From: Rhizodiscina lignyota
Taxonomy: Eukaryota > Ascomycota > Dothideomycetes > Aulographales > Rhizodiscinaceae
NCBI GenBank assembly: GCA_010015805.1
Contig: ML978125.1
Span: 496,001 to 560,000 of the forward strand
Direction of reading: 5' to 3'
DNA: 64,000 nt
In this document: positions 1 through 11,421 of the stretch, piece by piece
Layout of the letters: every line of letters starts with the position of its first letter
How positions within the stretch are numbered: the stretch's first letter is position 1
The notes under the pieces: generated by a model
Told to the model about the DNA's origin: nothing
Seen by the model: only the letters and a program-made list of their open reading frames with translations
Database searches by the model: none
Program-made: the position numbers and the translations under genes

Positions 1-607
1 ATGTGGGCGGTTAGCTGGCGGTTAGGCGGGCGGCCAATCAACGTGGCAGCTGAGAGGGAGGGATGCATGGCCATTCCCAGCGCACATTCAACTGTGCATG
101 AACTCGCAGTGAACATATTCGTGGTGGAAGACTCGAGACCGAGTGCAGCTGGAGATTCTCGTCAAGCAGATCGTTATGCATCGTTCTGGAAGATGACGCG
201 GAGAGGTGCTCGCAGTTATGCCTAGCCTTTGTAGGGAGGTGAGAGGGGACACGAGCCTGTCGTGCACGCCCATCAGCCCGTGTGACGCAGCGCCTGCCGC
301 AGACTCGGAAGATTCGTTTTCCGGCTATCTTCGATGTTTGATCTGGAGTTTTGAAATATTTGCACGGCCCTTGGAGCTGTGTTGCGATGAATAAGAGAAC
401 GATAGGATGACTGATGTTGTTTGCAAGAGGATGGCCTGCCAACCACGCGACGCTCCTCTCGCAAAAACTCCCTCCCGCCCGTGGGCAGCCGCCAACTCCA
501 AAGCTGCCCACCAATGCCTCATCTCGACATCATGCTCCCGTGACCAAAGCCATTGAAACATCATGAAACTCTAGATTGTCGCCTCATTCGATTGGAAGCT
601 CGCAAAC
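1..607. other. Intergenic / window start, no gene recognised
   Basis: Short reading frames run through both strands here, but none has a recognisable domain, a good intron pattern or a convincing start. The last 60-100 bases are the probable 5' UTR and promoter of the epimerase gene that starts at 608. The window edge could hide the end of a neighbouring gene. Confidence 0.6.
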
Positions 608-1789
608 ATGTCGAAAGAGGCGCCTCCTGCCGTCATTGCGCCGTCCATCCTCTCCGCAGATTTCGGGGTGCTGGCAGACGAGTGCTTGAACACGATGAAG
701 CATGGCGCCGACTGGCTTCACATCGACATCATGGACGGCCACTTTGTCCCAAACATGACCTTTGGCCCTCCGGTCGTCGCCAAAATACGGGAGAGAATAG
801 ATAAGCCCCAGGATCCGATGGGAAAGGGGACTTTCGATTGCCATATGATGATATCAGAGGTATGAATTCCACTTGCTTCAATGTAATGTCACAAGTCACA
901 AATCGATACAATATGGGCTCTTGCATTCATTGTCCTTAATTGCAATTGTTGAAGCACCTCTATTTTATTGCGGCGATTTTATTCACTGTCCCGAGTCTAT
1001 TCGACCGCCTGCTGTGCCACCAAGCATCTCTTTTCCCAGTCACGTTATCTCCAGCAACGCCTCCAACATCCTTCTATACCAGCTCAAAATATCCCTGCCA
1101 CATCCCCACAGCAGCTTCCAAAAGCCATTCAGTGCATACACTAACATCCTACCAGCCGCATAAATGGGTATCCAACTTCCACAAAGCCGGCTGCGACCTG
1201 TACTGCTTCCACTACGAAGCGACAATCGCGCCCGGCAGCGACACCAACAGCAGCGGCTACGGCACCGCCTTCTACCCGACCTCGCCCTCCGAGCTGATTC
1301 GCTTCATCCATTCGTACGACATGAAGGCCGGCATCGCCATCAAGCCCAAGACGCCCGTCGACGTGCTCTGGGATATCCTGGAGCACCCGAACGTCGACGA
1401 CAGACCGGATGTGAGCCTCTCCCTCCCTCTCTTCCAACCCTACCCCAACCCTGTCGCTCCATGCGGTTACGATGTTGGTGAATTCTGGCTGGGAACTGTA
1501 CTGATAGAAATTTTAGATGGTCCTCGTGATGACCGTTGAGCCGGGCTTCGGTGGGCAATCCTTCATGCCGGAGATGATGCCCAAAGTGAAAGCGCTGCGA
1601 GAGCGTTATCCCGGGCTGCCCATCGAAGTGGACGGCGGGCTATCCGAGAAGACGATCGATGTCGCCGCCGACGCTGGCGCGAATGTCATCGTCGCTGGCA
1701 GTGCAGTGTTCGGGGCAAGCGATCCGGCGGCTGTGATCTCGCATTTGAGGGATGCGGTGGACAAGAGGAGGGCGATGCACAGTCAGTAA
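608..1789 (+). CDS. RPE1: Ribulose-phosphate 3-epimerase
   Basis: Interconverts ribulose 5-phosphate and xylulose 5-phosphate in the non-oxidative pentose phosphate pathway in the cytosol. Model: exons 608-859, 1156-1410 and 1517-1789, all phase 0, giving 259 aa. The TIM-barrel signatures are visible in order: the N-terminal APSILSADF, the metal-site [17 protein letters not shown] at the end of exon 1, the phosphate-loop [10 protein letters not shown] in exon 3, and EVDGG followed by [14 protein letters not shown]. Histidine and aspartate metal ligands are present in these motifs. Exon 2 carries an insertion after CFHYEAT (about 15 Ser/Gly-rich residues) relative to yeast. The first intron (860-1155, 296 nt) is much longer than the others in the window. 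It converges with CFT1, whose stop codon lies 168 bp away, so the two 3' UTRs may overlap. Identification is secure; intron 1 borders are well supported by phase and motif continuity. Confidence 0.95.
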
Positions 1790-1957
1790 CTGCGCAGCGA
1801 GATTGACAGGGCAGCCTCGCCGTAAGGGAATGGAATGAGAAATGCTCTAGACGAGATATGCCTGTGCCATAAATATGGCACTGAATTCGATTTCACCCAG
1901 TTTCTACTAGACGCATCTACAAATATGATGCTCTTAAAATGCTCTTCAAAATACTTT

Positions 1958-4900
1958 TCACAACTCCTGGACCTTAGAAATACCTTCCAAATCACCTCTC
2001 AAGACCCAGCTCTCCACTCCAACCTTCCCGCCTGCCTCCGCTCGCGCCCTTGCACCCAGACTCGCCCAACCCCTGATAAGCAATCCGCCATCAATGACTC
2101 CTCGGCTCCCGAAACCCTCGCTCTCAACAGAGCGATATGCGCGTGGATTCAGCCCACATGCGCTGTCTAGCGCAGAGAAGAGGTGTGTTTGCAATGCGGA
2201 GAGACGGCGATAGGCTTGTTCGTCTAGTGGCGTGAGGAGCGCGAGGGAGCCAGACATATTTGAGATGAGCACTTGCTGTTGCTGCTGCGATTGTGGGCCA
2301 GGGTGAGCCGCATCGGTAGAGGTAGAAGTGTGGGTGGGTGAGATTTGGTGGTCGGGCAGCAATGTCATGGTAGTCGGGAAGTGGCCAGTATGGAACGTCG
2401 ATTTGTGGAGCAGGCGTTGACCGGAGAGCGATCTGGGATCTAGAATAGAAAGTGCTTTAGTAACTCTTTGGAGGGAGGTGGGATAACGGGAAGAGTGGCT
2501 TACGATCGGGGTCGAATTGCATGATGTGAATGTTGCGGTCCGCGTCGGCAATGATGATGTTCAGCTGCTTTTCGTAGGGGAGAAACTCGGCTGTCACGAC
2601 CTCCATCTTTGATCTGGTCTTGCCGAAGAGGATCATTTTGTATGGCTCTTCCTGTGGGCGTATCAGTAAAGGCACACCCTACTATAAACGGGAGAAGAAA
2701 ACAAGCTTACGGTATATCCCACAAACCACAACCCCTTCACCAAATCCCCCATGATCGCCATCCCCGTTCCCTTCAACGACTTCGCCACCGAAACATAGCA
2801 CTGCGTATCTATGAAAGCAGTCGGCAGAATCGTATCATCCTCCTTCAAACCTCTCACCATGGCCTTTTGTCCCTGTGCAGCAAGCATGAAACCCTGTGTC
2901 CCAATCTCGCACAAGGCAGTGACCGCCCCTTTCACCTCTTCTCTAACAATGAGTTTCAATTTGCGATTCGTTTCCGGACGCTCGGGTTCCGGTACCACGC
3001 TCACGACGTCAAAGATATAGAGTGCGCCTTTGGTGGGCAGGTCTTCGCCGCAAATGACCGCGGTGCCTACGGCGATGAGGGGTTTACGCTTGTGCGTCTC
3101 TTCAGAAACTTCCAGGGTGAGAGTTTTGATGGTCATGACAACTTCGGAGGGTTCCAGGGGAAAGGCGTCAATGACCGACCAGTTGCCCGGATGGAGGAGC
3201 TTGAGCATGCCCTGGTCGGTCTGCGGGAGAAAAGTCGTGTCTTCTCGACCCCACTCATGGTGGTAATCGTCTTCGGGAAGCTTGTAATTCGCTTTCATGC
3301 ATGTGCCGATTGCATAGCACTCTTGGGCATCGTGGTAAGCTAGCCCATCAACTTGCTCGCCGAAATCGATCTTGCGAGTGGGCCATCCAGAGTCGCCTAA
3401 GCGGTAAGCATCTGGGAGTCGGCATACGCGGAAGTCCCCTTCGGCGTCGACATACGCGAAGCCTCGATCGCACTGGGCGGTATGAAAGCTGCTGAGTCCT
3501 TTTACTCGGCCCCCTGCAAGAGGGACGACTTTTGGTGAGTTGCTTGCCTCCTTGAGAATGAAGGAAGGTGATGGGCCAGCTTGGAAAATTGCGCTGTAGC
3601 CGCTGATGTTGTGGAGAACTCTTAACGCGCTGTGGTGCTCTGAATGGCCGCTTGCGTCTTCATAGTATGGAGCCAAACGAGGCTGCAACACCTTGCGCCA
3701 TTGCAAGTTGGTCGTGAAGGAATCGCCTTGTGACCTTGGAGGGTGATGAAACGGTTGGTAGATCGCTAGATCATCACTTCCAGTTCTCACAACCAGATAC
3801 GGCGTCTTCGATACATGATCTCCAATGTCTGCAACCACTAATTCGGTCAGTGTTTCCCTAGCCGCTGCTCTTCGTGAGACAAAGTCCTTGGTAATCATCG
3901 ATGGCAACAGGTTCAGCCCCTCTGTTTGCCAGACGGGCTCGTCAAAATTTGAAATATCGAATATAGCCAGGCCACCCTGAGCGCTGAGTAAACAGACCAG
4001 GGGTGTATCATTTGTCTCCGGTGATTTGTAAATGCATCCAGAGAGCCATTGCTTGGATATCCACGTTCCTCTGGGAACTTCATCAATGTCTCCGTTCTTA
4101 TCGGCCTCCAATACTACGACACTTGAATCATCTCTAATTAGTAGGACGTACGGATCACAGAAACTTGCTGCTAAGACCTTGAGCTCTGCGCCTGTTGCTT
4201 CATCTTCCATTGGAAGTATCTGGGCCAGCTCCAGCTCCGAGCCAAAGCATTTGATCTCACTTCTGAGTACTTGAACGATCCTAGTGCCTCCTGCGATGGT
4301 GCCCACTTCAACGGTTGCACCAGCGTCGGATTCGAAGTCGCCGTTGTCGCATTGTGCTATACCTGTAGGGGTGATCTGATATATGACAGAGTCCTCACTA
4401 CCATCGTCCTTGGTCCGCGATGCAATGAGATATTTGCCGTACTCCGCATCTGCAGAGAGGGTCGCTTCTGAATCGTCGTTTCCACCCGCGGCAAATCCTC
4501 GAGGGGGCTGCTTTTTGGTATGGACACTCCAAACAGCCTGTGCGAATTGGAGAGACGATTGTTGTAAGACGACAGGATTAATCCCCATATTGATAACGGC
4601 AATGCCACCTGCTCTACCTCGGCCAGTTGATGCAACGATCTCATGGCCACTCGTTGTACTGCTCGAGCCCTTCTTGATCTGTAGAGTGCGGCCGATAGTG
4701 ATATCCTTCATAGGGCCGAGGTTAGGTAAACAATCATGCACTCGAAACGTGAGGGCATCCGGACCGGCCGCTGCTGAACTGGTGGCGCTAGTTGTTCTGC
4801 TAAGCGTTGCTCCCGTATCGTATAGATCATCATCACCATCATCCATTATGTCGTCCTCATCCAGGTCCAAGTCTACGTCTCCAGCCAACATTTCTGCATG

Positions 4901-6277
4901 GGATCGTTTTCGGGAAAGTTGAGGCGCCTTTCGAGTCCAGCCCAGGACTACCGAGTCCCCATCTTCACTGCCAATGAACATCCTGTTTCTCCCGAGATTG
5001 GCCGCACAGCTTGCCATCGCTTTCACAACAGTACCGCCTTTTCCCGCGCCAATTTTGTGAACGGATACACCAGATATTGAGCGACCATCCATTTTGAATG
5101 TAAGCAAGGCAAACTCGCCATTGTCGAGCACTACGAGCATATCTGTGGATTCACCAAGCTGCTGGATTGTAGATCCTTCGAGTCGCAAACGCAGGTCAGA
5201 CTGGTCCGTCATCGCGAACGCAGAACTACTCTTCGCGAATTCATTGACAGCAACGCCAGTAGTCTTTCCGGCCTGGTCGACATGAACCAATACGTTAGAA
5301 CCAACGAGGAGTGAGCCACCCACAGGTAGCGGGAGTGCGACCACTTGGTGGAGATCGTAGGGAAGGCCGGAAACGGAGAGAATGGTGGTCGAAGCTTTCT
5401 GCTCAATGTCAAGCGTGAAGACATTGTATGTCAAAGTGTCCCTTCGTTCATAGATCAAGGCATTTGAAGGTGCCCTGGAGGCTGAGAGAATACCAAATGT
5501 TGGTTCGCGGTACTCGTAGAGAAATGCAATGTGTATCGGGTGAGTGAGTGCCGGATCCATTGCCGTCAAGGGCAGCACGAAGGATGTTCCATACGGGGTT
5601 TCATGGCTCGATTCCTCTCCATTAGCCGCTTTCGCTGGAGATTCCTCCCGCGGGCCGTCGAGTTCTGGGTCATAGTCCTCGACAAGGTCATCGCCGGCCT
5701 GACGAAAGGGCAGGATCGCAAGATGCCGCACTCCGAACTTCAGAGCAGCACACCGACTGCTCGGATCGACAGCAAGATAGCTGTGACACCTTCCAATATC
5801 CGGTGCCCAAGGATTGTTCACGAGCTCTTCCCCCTCGTAGAAGTGTATTGAGATTGTTGAGATACTGTGGCTCTGCGGATCCCATTCGACCAGACTCAGT
5901 TTTGCATCCTTGAAAGCAACAAGCAATGCGTCACCACCGCTCTTAGAGTTTAATATCTTGACAGCTTGCAACCCTATAATTGTCCCTGAGAGCGCATATT
6001 CGCTAGTTAGGACAAGCTTTGTGGTACTTTCGAGTCGCTGGAGCGAATACTCCCCGTCGAGGAAGCCCCCATCGCCATTGGTGTTTGTGCGCTGCAGAGA
6101 AAGGCCAGTGTCTTCATTGGGGGTACCTTCGACTTCGGTAGTTATGGTCTTGAGCTCAAAGATTTGGAGGAGGGAGGTCTTCGCTACGACAAGATTGTTC
6201 GCTTTCGGACCAAGGAGAGGGAGGTTAATGGCATGATTGACAGCCGTCGGAGGCGTCAACTCGGTATAGCTCTGCAT
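1958..6277 (-). CDS. CFT1: Cleavage and polyadenylation factor subunit CFT1 (CPSF160-like)
   Basis: Large scaffold subunit of the nuclear pre-mRNA cleavage and polyadenylation factor; it binds RNA near the poly(A) signal. Model on the minus strand: exons 6277-2711, 2651-2504 and 2439-1958, giving 1398 aa, the normal length for fungal Cft1. The start [16 protein letters not shown] and the beta-propeller repeats ([15 protein letters not shown] near the N terminus) fit the MMS1_N half. The C-terminal CPSF_A half contains [13 protein letters not shown], then [12 protein letters not shown], then [18 protein letters not shown], then [19 protein letters not shown] across two small introns. Both introns have GTAAGC donors and AG acceptors in consistent phase. 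An acidic, low-complexity segment ([17 protein letters not shown]) lies near residue 480, as is common in fungal Cft1. The gene is divergent from LMBD1 and convergent with RPE1. Confidence 0.95.
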
Positions 6278-6678
6278 GTGTAGTGTCGGGGGACATCATT
6301 TAGCTCTTGGATGAGCGAGTTAAGGAAGAATTGTTGGGCCCGAGAGCTTGTTTGTAGCTACCATGCTTTCTCTTCACTAGATACGCGAGCTGTCGCGACT
6401 CATTTGGCCCAATGTGTGTTGTAGTCGCCCGGAGACGCGGCGCGATGTCGTAATAACCTCCAAAGCTGCCTTGACTTCTGCACTTGTTCATGACGCTTTC
6501 ATGCTTTCACCCCAAACTCCAACCCAAAGAGTTTGAAATGTCACGAAGCTCAGGTAATTCCATAACCTTCAATTCCAGTCCCCTTATTTCGATCTAACAA
6601 AATACAAAGACTAGAGCGAGCCATCCCCTCACGATCGCCTGATACTTCCCCGCTGCACTCGCAAAGCATACAACAACA
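6278..6678. promoter_or_regulatory. Shared promoter region between CFT1 and LMBD1
   Basis: These 401 bases separate the start codons of two divergent genes and must hold both promoters and 5' UTRs. I see no TATA box at a convincing position and no other gene. Confidence 0.5.
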
Positions 6679-8606
6679 ATGGCTCTCATCCAGACCAGCT
6701 TGATCTGGGTCGCGTATGCGGTCGCGATTGCAATCCTCCTCATCATCGCCGCTGTATTCGTCTACATCTACCAGACCCCTCGAGATCGGGCCGCGTCTGT
6801 CACGACAGTATGCATCTTCACTGTGAGCGCGCTGCTTGCAACGGTGCTACTCATGCCCGTCGACATCGCGCTCGTTTCCTCTACTTCGCTATCGAGTCAA
6901 GGTCGGAAGAAAGACTGGGCTACGCCTGACACCGTCGAGAACATTGTCTTTACCCTGAAGGTCGTTTACTACACGCTATACTCTCTCGACGCGGTGCTCT
7001 GCTTGCTGGTGGTGCCATTCACGTATTTTTGGTTCGAGGAATACGATGAAGTTGCGGCAGATGAGGGCACGCAGACATTTGCTGGAAGATTGTGGGGTGC
7101 TTTCAAGTACACCATTGCTTTCATTGTCTTCTGTGTCATTCTCTTCTTGGTAGGATTCTTCGTGCCCTTCGCAAAAGCGGCTAGGAAGGAACATCACTAC
7201 GATCTGGACTTTTTCAAGCGGCTACTGTCTGAGAACCGTAAGTGCTCCGGCTCTGTCCTTGATCTTGGATGAAGTCACTGACTATGAATCTTCAGACGGC
7301 GAACGTGCCCTCACTTTCGCACTTGGTCTCTTGATCACACTTGGCACACTCATCTACATACTCTATACCGCGTCCGGCCTTGCACTCCTCCCGGCAGTAC
7401 TCATCAAGTCTGCTCCCTCTATCTCGGCTCCTCACCTTGCAGAGAATACCGCCTCCCAGCTCGAACAAAACCGCGAACGCCAACGTATTCTCGAGCGGCG
7501 CAACGAAGGTCGTCAAGATGGCCTCGATTCCCGCGATAGACGCGAACTAGAAGCTCTCGTACGAGAAGAGCGAACTCTAGTGCGCAGAGAGCGTCTCGCC
7601 GCCGAAGCACAAGGTGAAGGCCGCTCGTGGGTCGTCAAGGCATTCAACAAAATCTCCGCGTTCTTCAGACCGATCAAACTGCTCGGTGGACTGCTGCTCA
7701 TGATCATTGCGTTGCTGATCTGGGTTAGCATGCTCATCACGGGTATCGACAAGGCAAAGAATTCGATCTGTAAAACTGGGTGCGGATACGTCTTGGGGCA
7801 CATCAACATCTTCCAGCCAATCAACTGGATCTTCGTGGTTTCGTCGAAAGTCTTCCCAGTTGACTATATCCTCTTCCTCTTCCTGATACTGCTTTTCTTT
7901 TGTGCGTCCGTCGTTGGCATTGCGACTGTGGGAATTCGCTTCCTCTGGATCACCCTCTTCCGCATTCGCAAAGGGCACACGAGTCCGCAGGCGCTGCTCA
8001 TGGCCACGGTCATGCTCACATTGATGGTGCTCGCAATCAACTACTCTGTCGCCATGATGGTCGCGCCGCAATATGCAACATTCGGTCCGCAAACGTACTG
8101 CGATCGCCCCGCGAAGCATCCTGGAGAACAACCAGACTGCAGCAACCATAAGAATGCGATTAAACCTTGTACGGAGTTGGCAGATAACCCTGTGGCCAAG
8201 GACGTATGCACACCGAGTGTAGTGAGCACATTCATCAACCGGGTGACGATCAACTTCCCCTTCTTCGGAGTCGTCGACTTCTGGGCGCAGTTTGTGTTCT
8301 TGGGTATGTTCTTCACTCATCTCTACCATGTCTTAAGTCTGCTAACGTGCATAAGCAATTTACCTCATCGTGTTCATCACAACACTCTTCCGCACCCCAA
8401 AGCTCGACGAGGAGCAAATGGACGCCGACCTCGAGGAAGAGGAGGAAGAGGGCTTGCTCGCAACCACCGGCAGAAGATTCAATGCGACATGGCAGGACAT
8501 CATCGGCAGGGGCAAGAAGAGGACCTATGGTACCACTGACGGTGGTCAACAGCAGAATGGGGAGCGCTCGGGATCAGGCGAGAATGAGCGTGATACACAG
8601 TGGTAA
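6679..8606 (+). CDS. LMBR1-like membrane protein, probable lysosomal/vacuolar cobalamin transporter
   Basis: Polytopic membrane protein of the LMBD1 branch, the fungal family annotated as probable lysosomal cobalamin transporter; the transport role is inferred from the human homologue. Exons 6679-7237, 7296-8303 and 8356-8606 give 605 aa, the usual family length. About nine hydrophobic segments are visible, the first at residues 8-30 ([17 protein letters not shown]). A charged, probably coiled loop rich in Arg/Glu follows around residues 245-300. The family block [17 protein letters not shown] spans the first intron, and [18 protein letters not shown] spans the second. The stop used here is TAA at 8604-8606. 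That TAA overlaps a perfect splice donor, so a longer C terminus is possible (see the next entry). Divergent from CFT1. Confidence 0.88.
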
Positions 8607-9075
8607 TGTGGCAGAGCGGGTTCATGTAAGATCGGATTCAACTTTCACTTATGATATTGCACAGGTGGGACTGGCAGGAGTTCGTCGTTAGAGGCAAGAG
8701 GGGTGGAGAGCGGTCGGGGTCGGGCGGAAAGAAGCGTGTCTCCTTCAGCGATGGGGAGCCTTCTAGGTCGGGCGGGAAGAGGCCTGTTGCTGTCAAAGGC
8801 ATATTGAAGAAGGGGAATGATGCCGGCATCAGAGGCATCTTGAAGAAAAGGAAGGGTGCCACAACGGGTGGCGAGCCGTCGGGCTCGGGCGGGAAGAAGC
8901 ATGTTACTCAGGGGTGAGAAGGCAGAGTGGATCCAAAGTATTTCGAACTAAGTTTTCAGTGATGTGTCTGTACAGGTTGATCAGAAAATCCCGATCGTTT
9001 GACATCCCCTTCGGCGGCCAACGGGAGCAGGTGTTCGGGAAGGCTCGAGATCGAGTCATGCCTGCAAGTCTATGA
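8603..9075 (+). other. Possible alternative 3' exons extending LMBD1 (duplicated exon/intron unit)
   Basis: If the GTAATG at 8603 is used as a donor, a 62-nt intron (8603-8664) joins in frame to a 249-nt exon (8665-8913). A second 62-nt intron (8914-8975, GTGAGA...TACAG) then joins to a terminal exon ending in TGA at 9073-9075. The protein would be 720 aa. The added exon encodes three related Ser/Gly/Lys blocks (GERSGSGGKK, GEPSRSGGKR, GEPSGSGGKK) and two KGILKK/RGILKK blocks. The end of the normal last exon carries a related [10 protein letters not shown]. The two introns also resemble each other (both contain GGCAGAG near their 5' end). This looks like a local duplication of the gene's 3' end. 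Whether it is transcribed or translated cannot be seen from sequence. Confidence 0.45.
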
Positions 9076-9301
9076 ATTGGAGGCAACAAAGCACGAGCAG
9101 GCGTTTCGGGACCGAAAAATGCACAAATGGGATGATTTTAGTGGTTGTGTATATTTGCTTTACTCCCCAGCAGCTACAAGTTGATACCCCTTTTCGTAAA
9201 AAAACACAAGCCTTGGGTTTCTTCCTTCCCTGTCATCCTCAACGCCTTGTCTAAATGCAAATAATACACATCGGAAAAGGGGTGCATTCAGCTGCTTGTG
9301 T

Positions 9302-11144
9302 TTAAACCTCAAGCTTTTCCACAGCCTCCGTCATGCCATTGAAACCGTTAGTTGTAGTTTGATCTATCCTTGCCAACGTCTTTTTCACTTCGGAGACGAG
9401 GTCAGCCATATCTATCATGACGCCGTCCTTTTCGGGGTGGCCTTCTTCCAGGCCCATCTGCTTTAACTTGGCTTTGCCGGCGGCGAGTTCGTCTTCTCCT
9501 AGGATGATCGCTAGGGGTACACCGCCTTGCTCGGCGGCTTTGAATTGTTGTTGTAACTGGAGAGGGAATTAGCATGAAATCCTCTACATATCTGTGAGAA
9601 GCAATCTTATACCTTCGGCTTCACCTTCCACGAAAACTCCGCCTTGATACCAGCATCCCATAACCTCTTCGCTATCTCCATCCTCTCTCTCAGCAGCCCC
9701 GTGAAGCCCTTTCCTCCAAATGCCATCACGAAGACATCCACCTCTGTTGATCTTACGGCCGCAGCGTTCTCCTTCTCCATTCTTGCCTTGATGATGCTGA
9801 ATATCCGGTCCACGCCAAAACTTATTCCCACGCAAGGGATCTGGTTCTTCCCTGAGAACATGCCGACCAGCTCGTCGTACCTTCCACCCGCGGCCACGCT
9901 GCCCACGCCAACGGTAGGGTCGTCCGAGCGGTCGTCGTCTTCGCCGGTCTTTTTGGCTTCTTTCTTCGCGTCTCGTTGTATTCTCTGCGATTCCGATGAT
10001 TTCGATACCGCCGGTGCGGAACCCTCTGTGACGACCTCGTATATCACGCCCGTGTAGTAATCCAGACCTCTAGCTAAGCTCATATCCAGCGATATCCTAT
10101 CCAGCACACCGAAAACCTCGAGGTAATCAAAGAGCAGCGCCATATCCGCAAGACCCGCTTTCGCAGATTCGTTCGCGACTAAGGTTTCGTTGTTGGATAG
10201 TTCGGTGAGCAGGTCACGCGAGCCCTTGTGATTCACATATTCGCCAATCTTATCCGCAACAACTTCGTCAAGACCCTTCTCTTCCGTCATCTCGCGACGC
10301 ACTTCTTCCCACGGCGACTTATCCAGCTTGTCCACCGCACTGCTTATCGTCCTAAGTTTATCCTTCGGCACACCACAGACCTCGAAAATTCCGTCTAGAA
10401 TCTTCCTGTGATTCACCTTAATCGTGTATCTTCCCTTCCACCCCAGGGCCTCGAATATCTCGGTTGTAATCCTTAATATTTCGGCATCCGGAAGCATAGG
10501 ATCATATGTCCCCGCAATGTCAAAGTCACACTGGTAGAACTCCCTCATGCGGCCCTTGCTCATCGCGGGCTGATCGCGGCGGTACACCTTCGCGATGTGG
10601 TAGCGTTTGATGTTCTGGACGGAGCTGTTCATGGCGAGCCAGCGCGCGAATGGGACGGTCAGATCGTAGCGCAGGGAGCAGATTTCGCCGCCTTGATCTT
10701 TCAGGTCGTAGATGAGTTTGGAGTCTTCGCCGTATTTGCCGGCGAGGATTTCTTTGAGTTCGAAGACGGGGCTAGGGAGTTATTAGTGGGATGTGTAAGA
10801 TGAGGGTAAGAGGATGACGGACGTATCGATTGTGACGGCGCCGTGGCGCTTGAAGACTTGGGTGATGGTGGAGAATATCTTGTCGCGGATGACCATGTCT
10901 TTGCCCTCCCCTGCGTAACTGGGTTAGTTTTGGAGCCCAAGCAAAATGATTTCACACTCATACAGTCTTTCGTCCCCTTGGGAACTTTAAGCTGAAAATT
11001 CAGCTTCTCCTTCTTGTCCTTCGCCATGATGTCGGAATCGCAATACTTGTATCGTCTCTGCTGGCTGAACAGTGTTATGTGAGGTCGAATGGAAACTTTT
11101 GCAGCGGAAGCGCGCCTGACGGAGGAAAGTACGGCAGGGCGCAT
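9302..11144 (-). CDS. HTS1: Histidyl-tRNA synthetase, cytosolic and probably mitochondrial
   Basis: Class II synthetase charging tRNA-His. Minus-strand exons 11144-10964, 10910-10823, 10771-9613 and 9556-9302 give 560 aa from the upstream ATG (11144), or 521 aa from the ATG at 11027. Class II signatures are clear: [65 protein letters not shown], then the histidine motifs [15 protein letters not shown] and [11 protein letters not shown]. The C-terminal anticodon-binding domain ends EAVEKLEV. The 39 residues before MAKDKKEK are basic, Ser/Ala-rich and acid-free until position 36 ([20 protein letters not shown]...). That is what a mitochondrial presequence looks like, and yeast HTS1 uses the same two-start arrangement. 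The donor of the second intron reads GTCCGT, which is unusual. Convergent with LMBD1 and divergent from VPS33. Confidence 0.93.
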
Positions 11145-11421
11145 GCAATTATCATCTGTACGAGAGTGTTGGGGAAAGGAAAAGCTGTGGGATTGAGTCA
11201 CGCTGGGCTTAGAATAATTTCGTGGAGATTTCAATTCGTCCCCGGTTGTACGGTCGGCGCGGCGGCCAAAAAGTGTAGAAAGGGCGACTGTAGCTCAATA
11301 TCGACATATACAGACCTAAAATAGGTGCCGGACCTCGAGGTAGAGATTCAATGCACCCTTTGTGTTTCTACACAACCGTACTCAATCAATCATGAGATGA
11401 ACACTCGGAAACAGAACGCAG
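11145..11421. promoter_or_regulatory. Shared promoter region between HTS1 and VPS33
   Basis: A 277-base divergent spacer. Another in-frame ATG for HTS1 lies at 11234, so the transcript start decides which HisRS isoform is made. No TATA box is evident. Confidence 0.45.

Noticed and set aside
38-514. 158-aa minus-strand frame at the window start
   Set aside because: No recognisable domain, unusual Arg/Ser/His-rich composition and overlap with other frames; looks like chance openness.
2609-3343. 244-aa plus-strand frame inside CFT1
   Set aside because: Antisense shadow of the strong CFT1 coding frame; no start context or domain.
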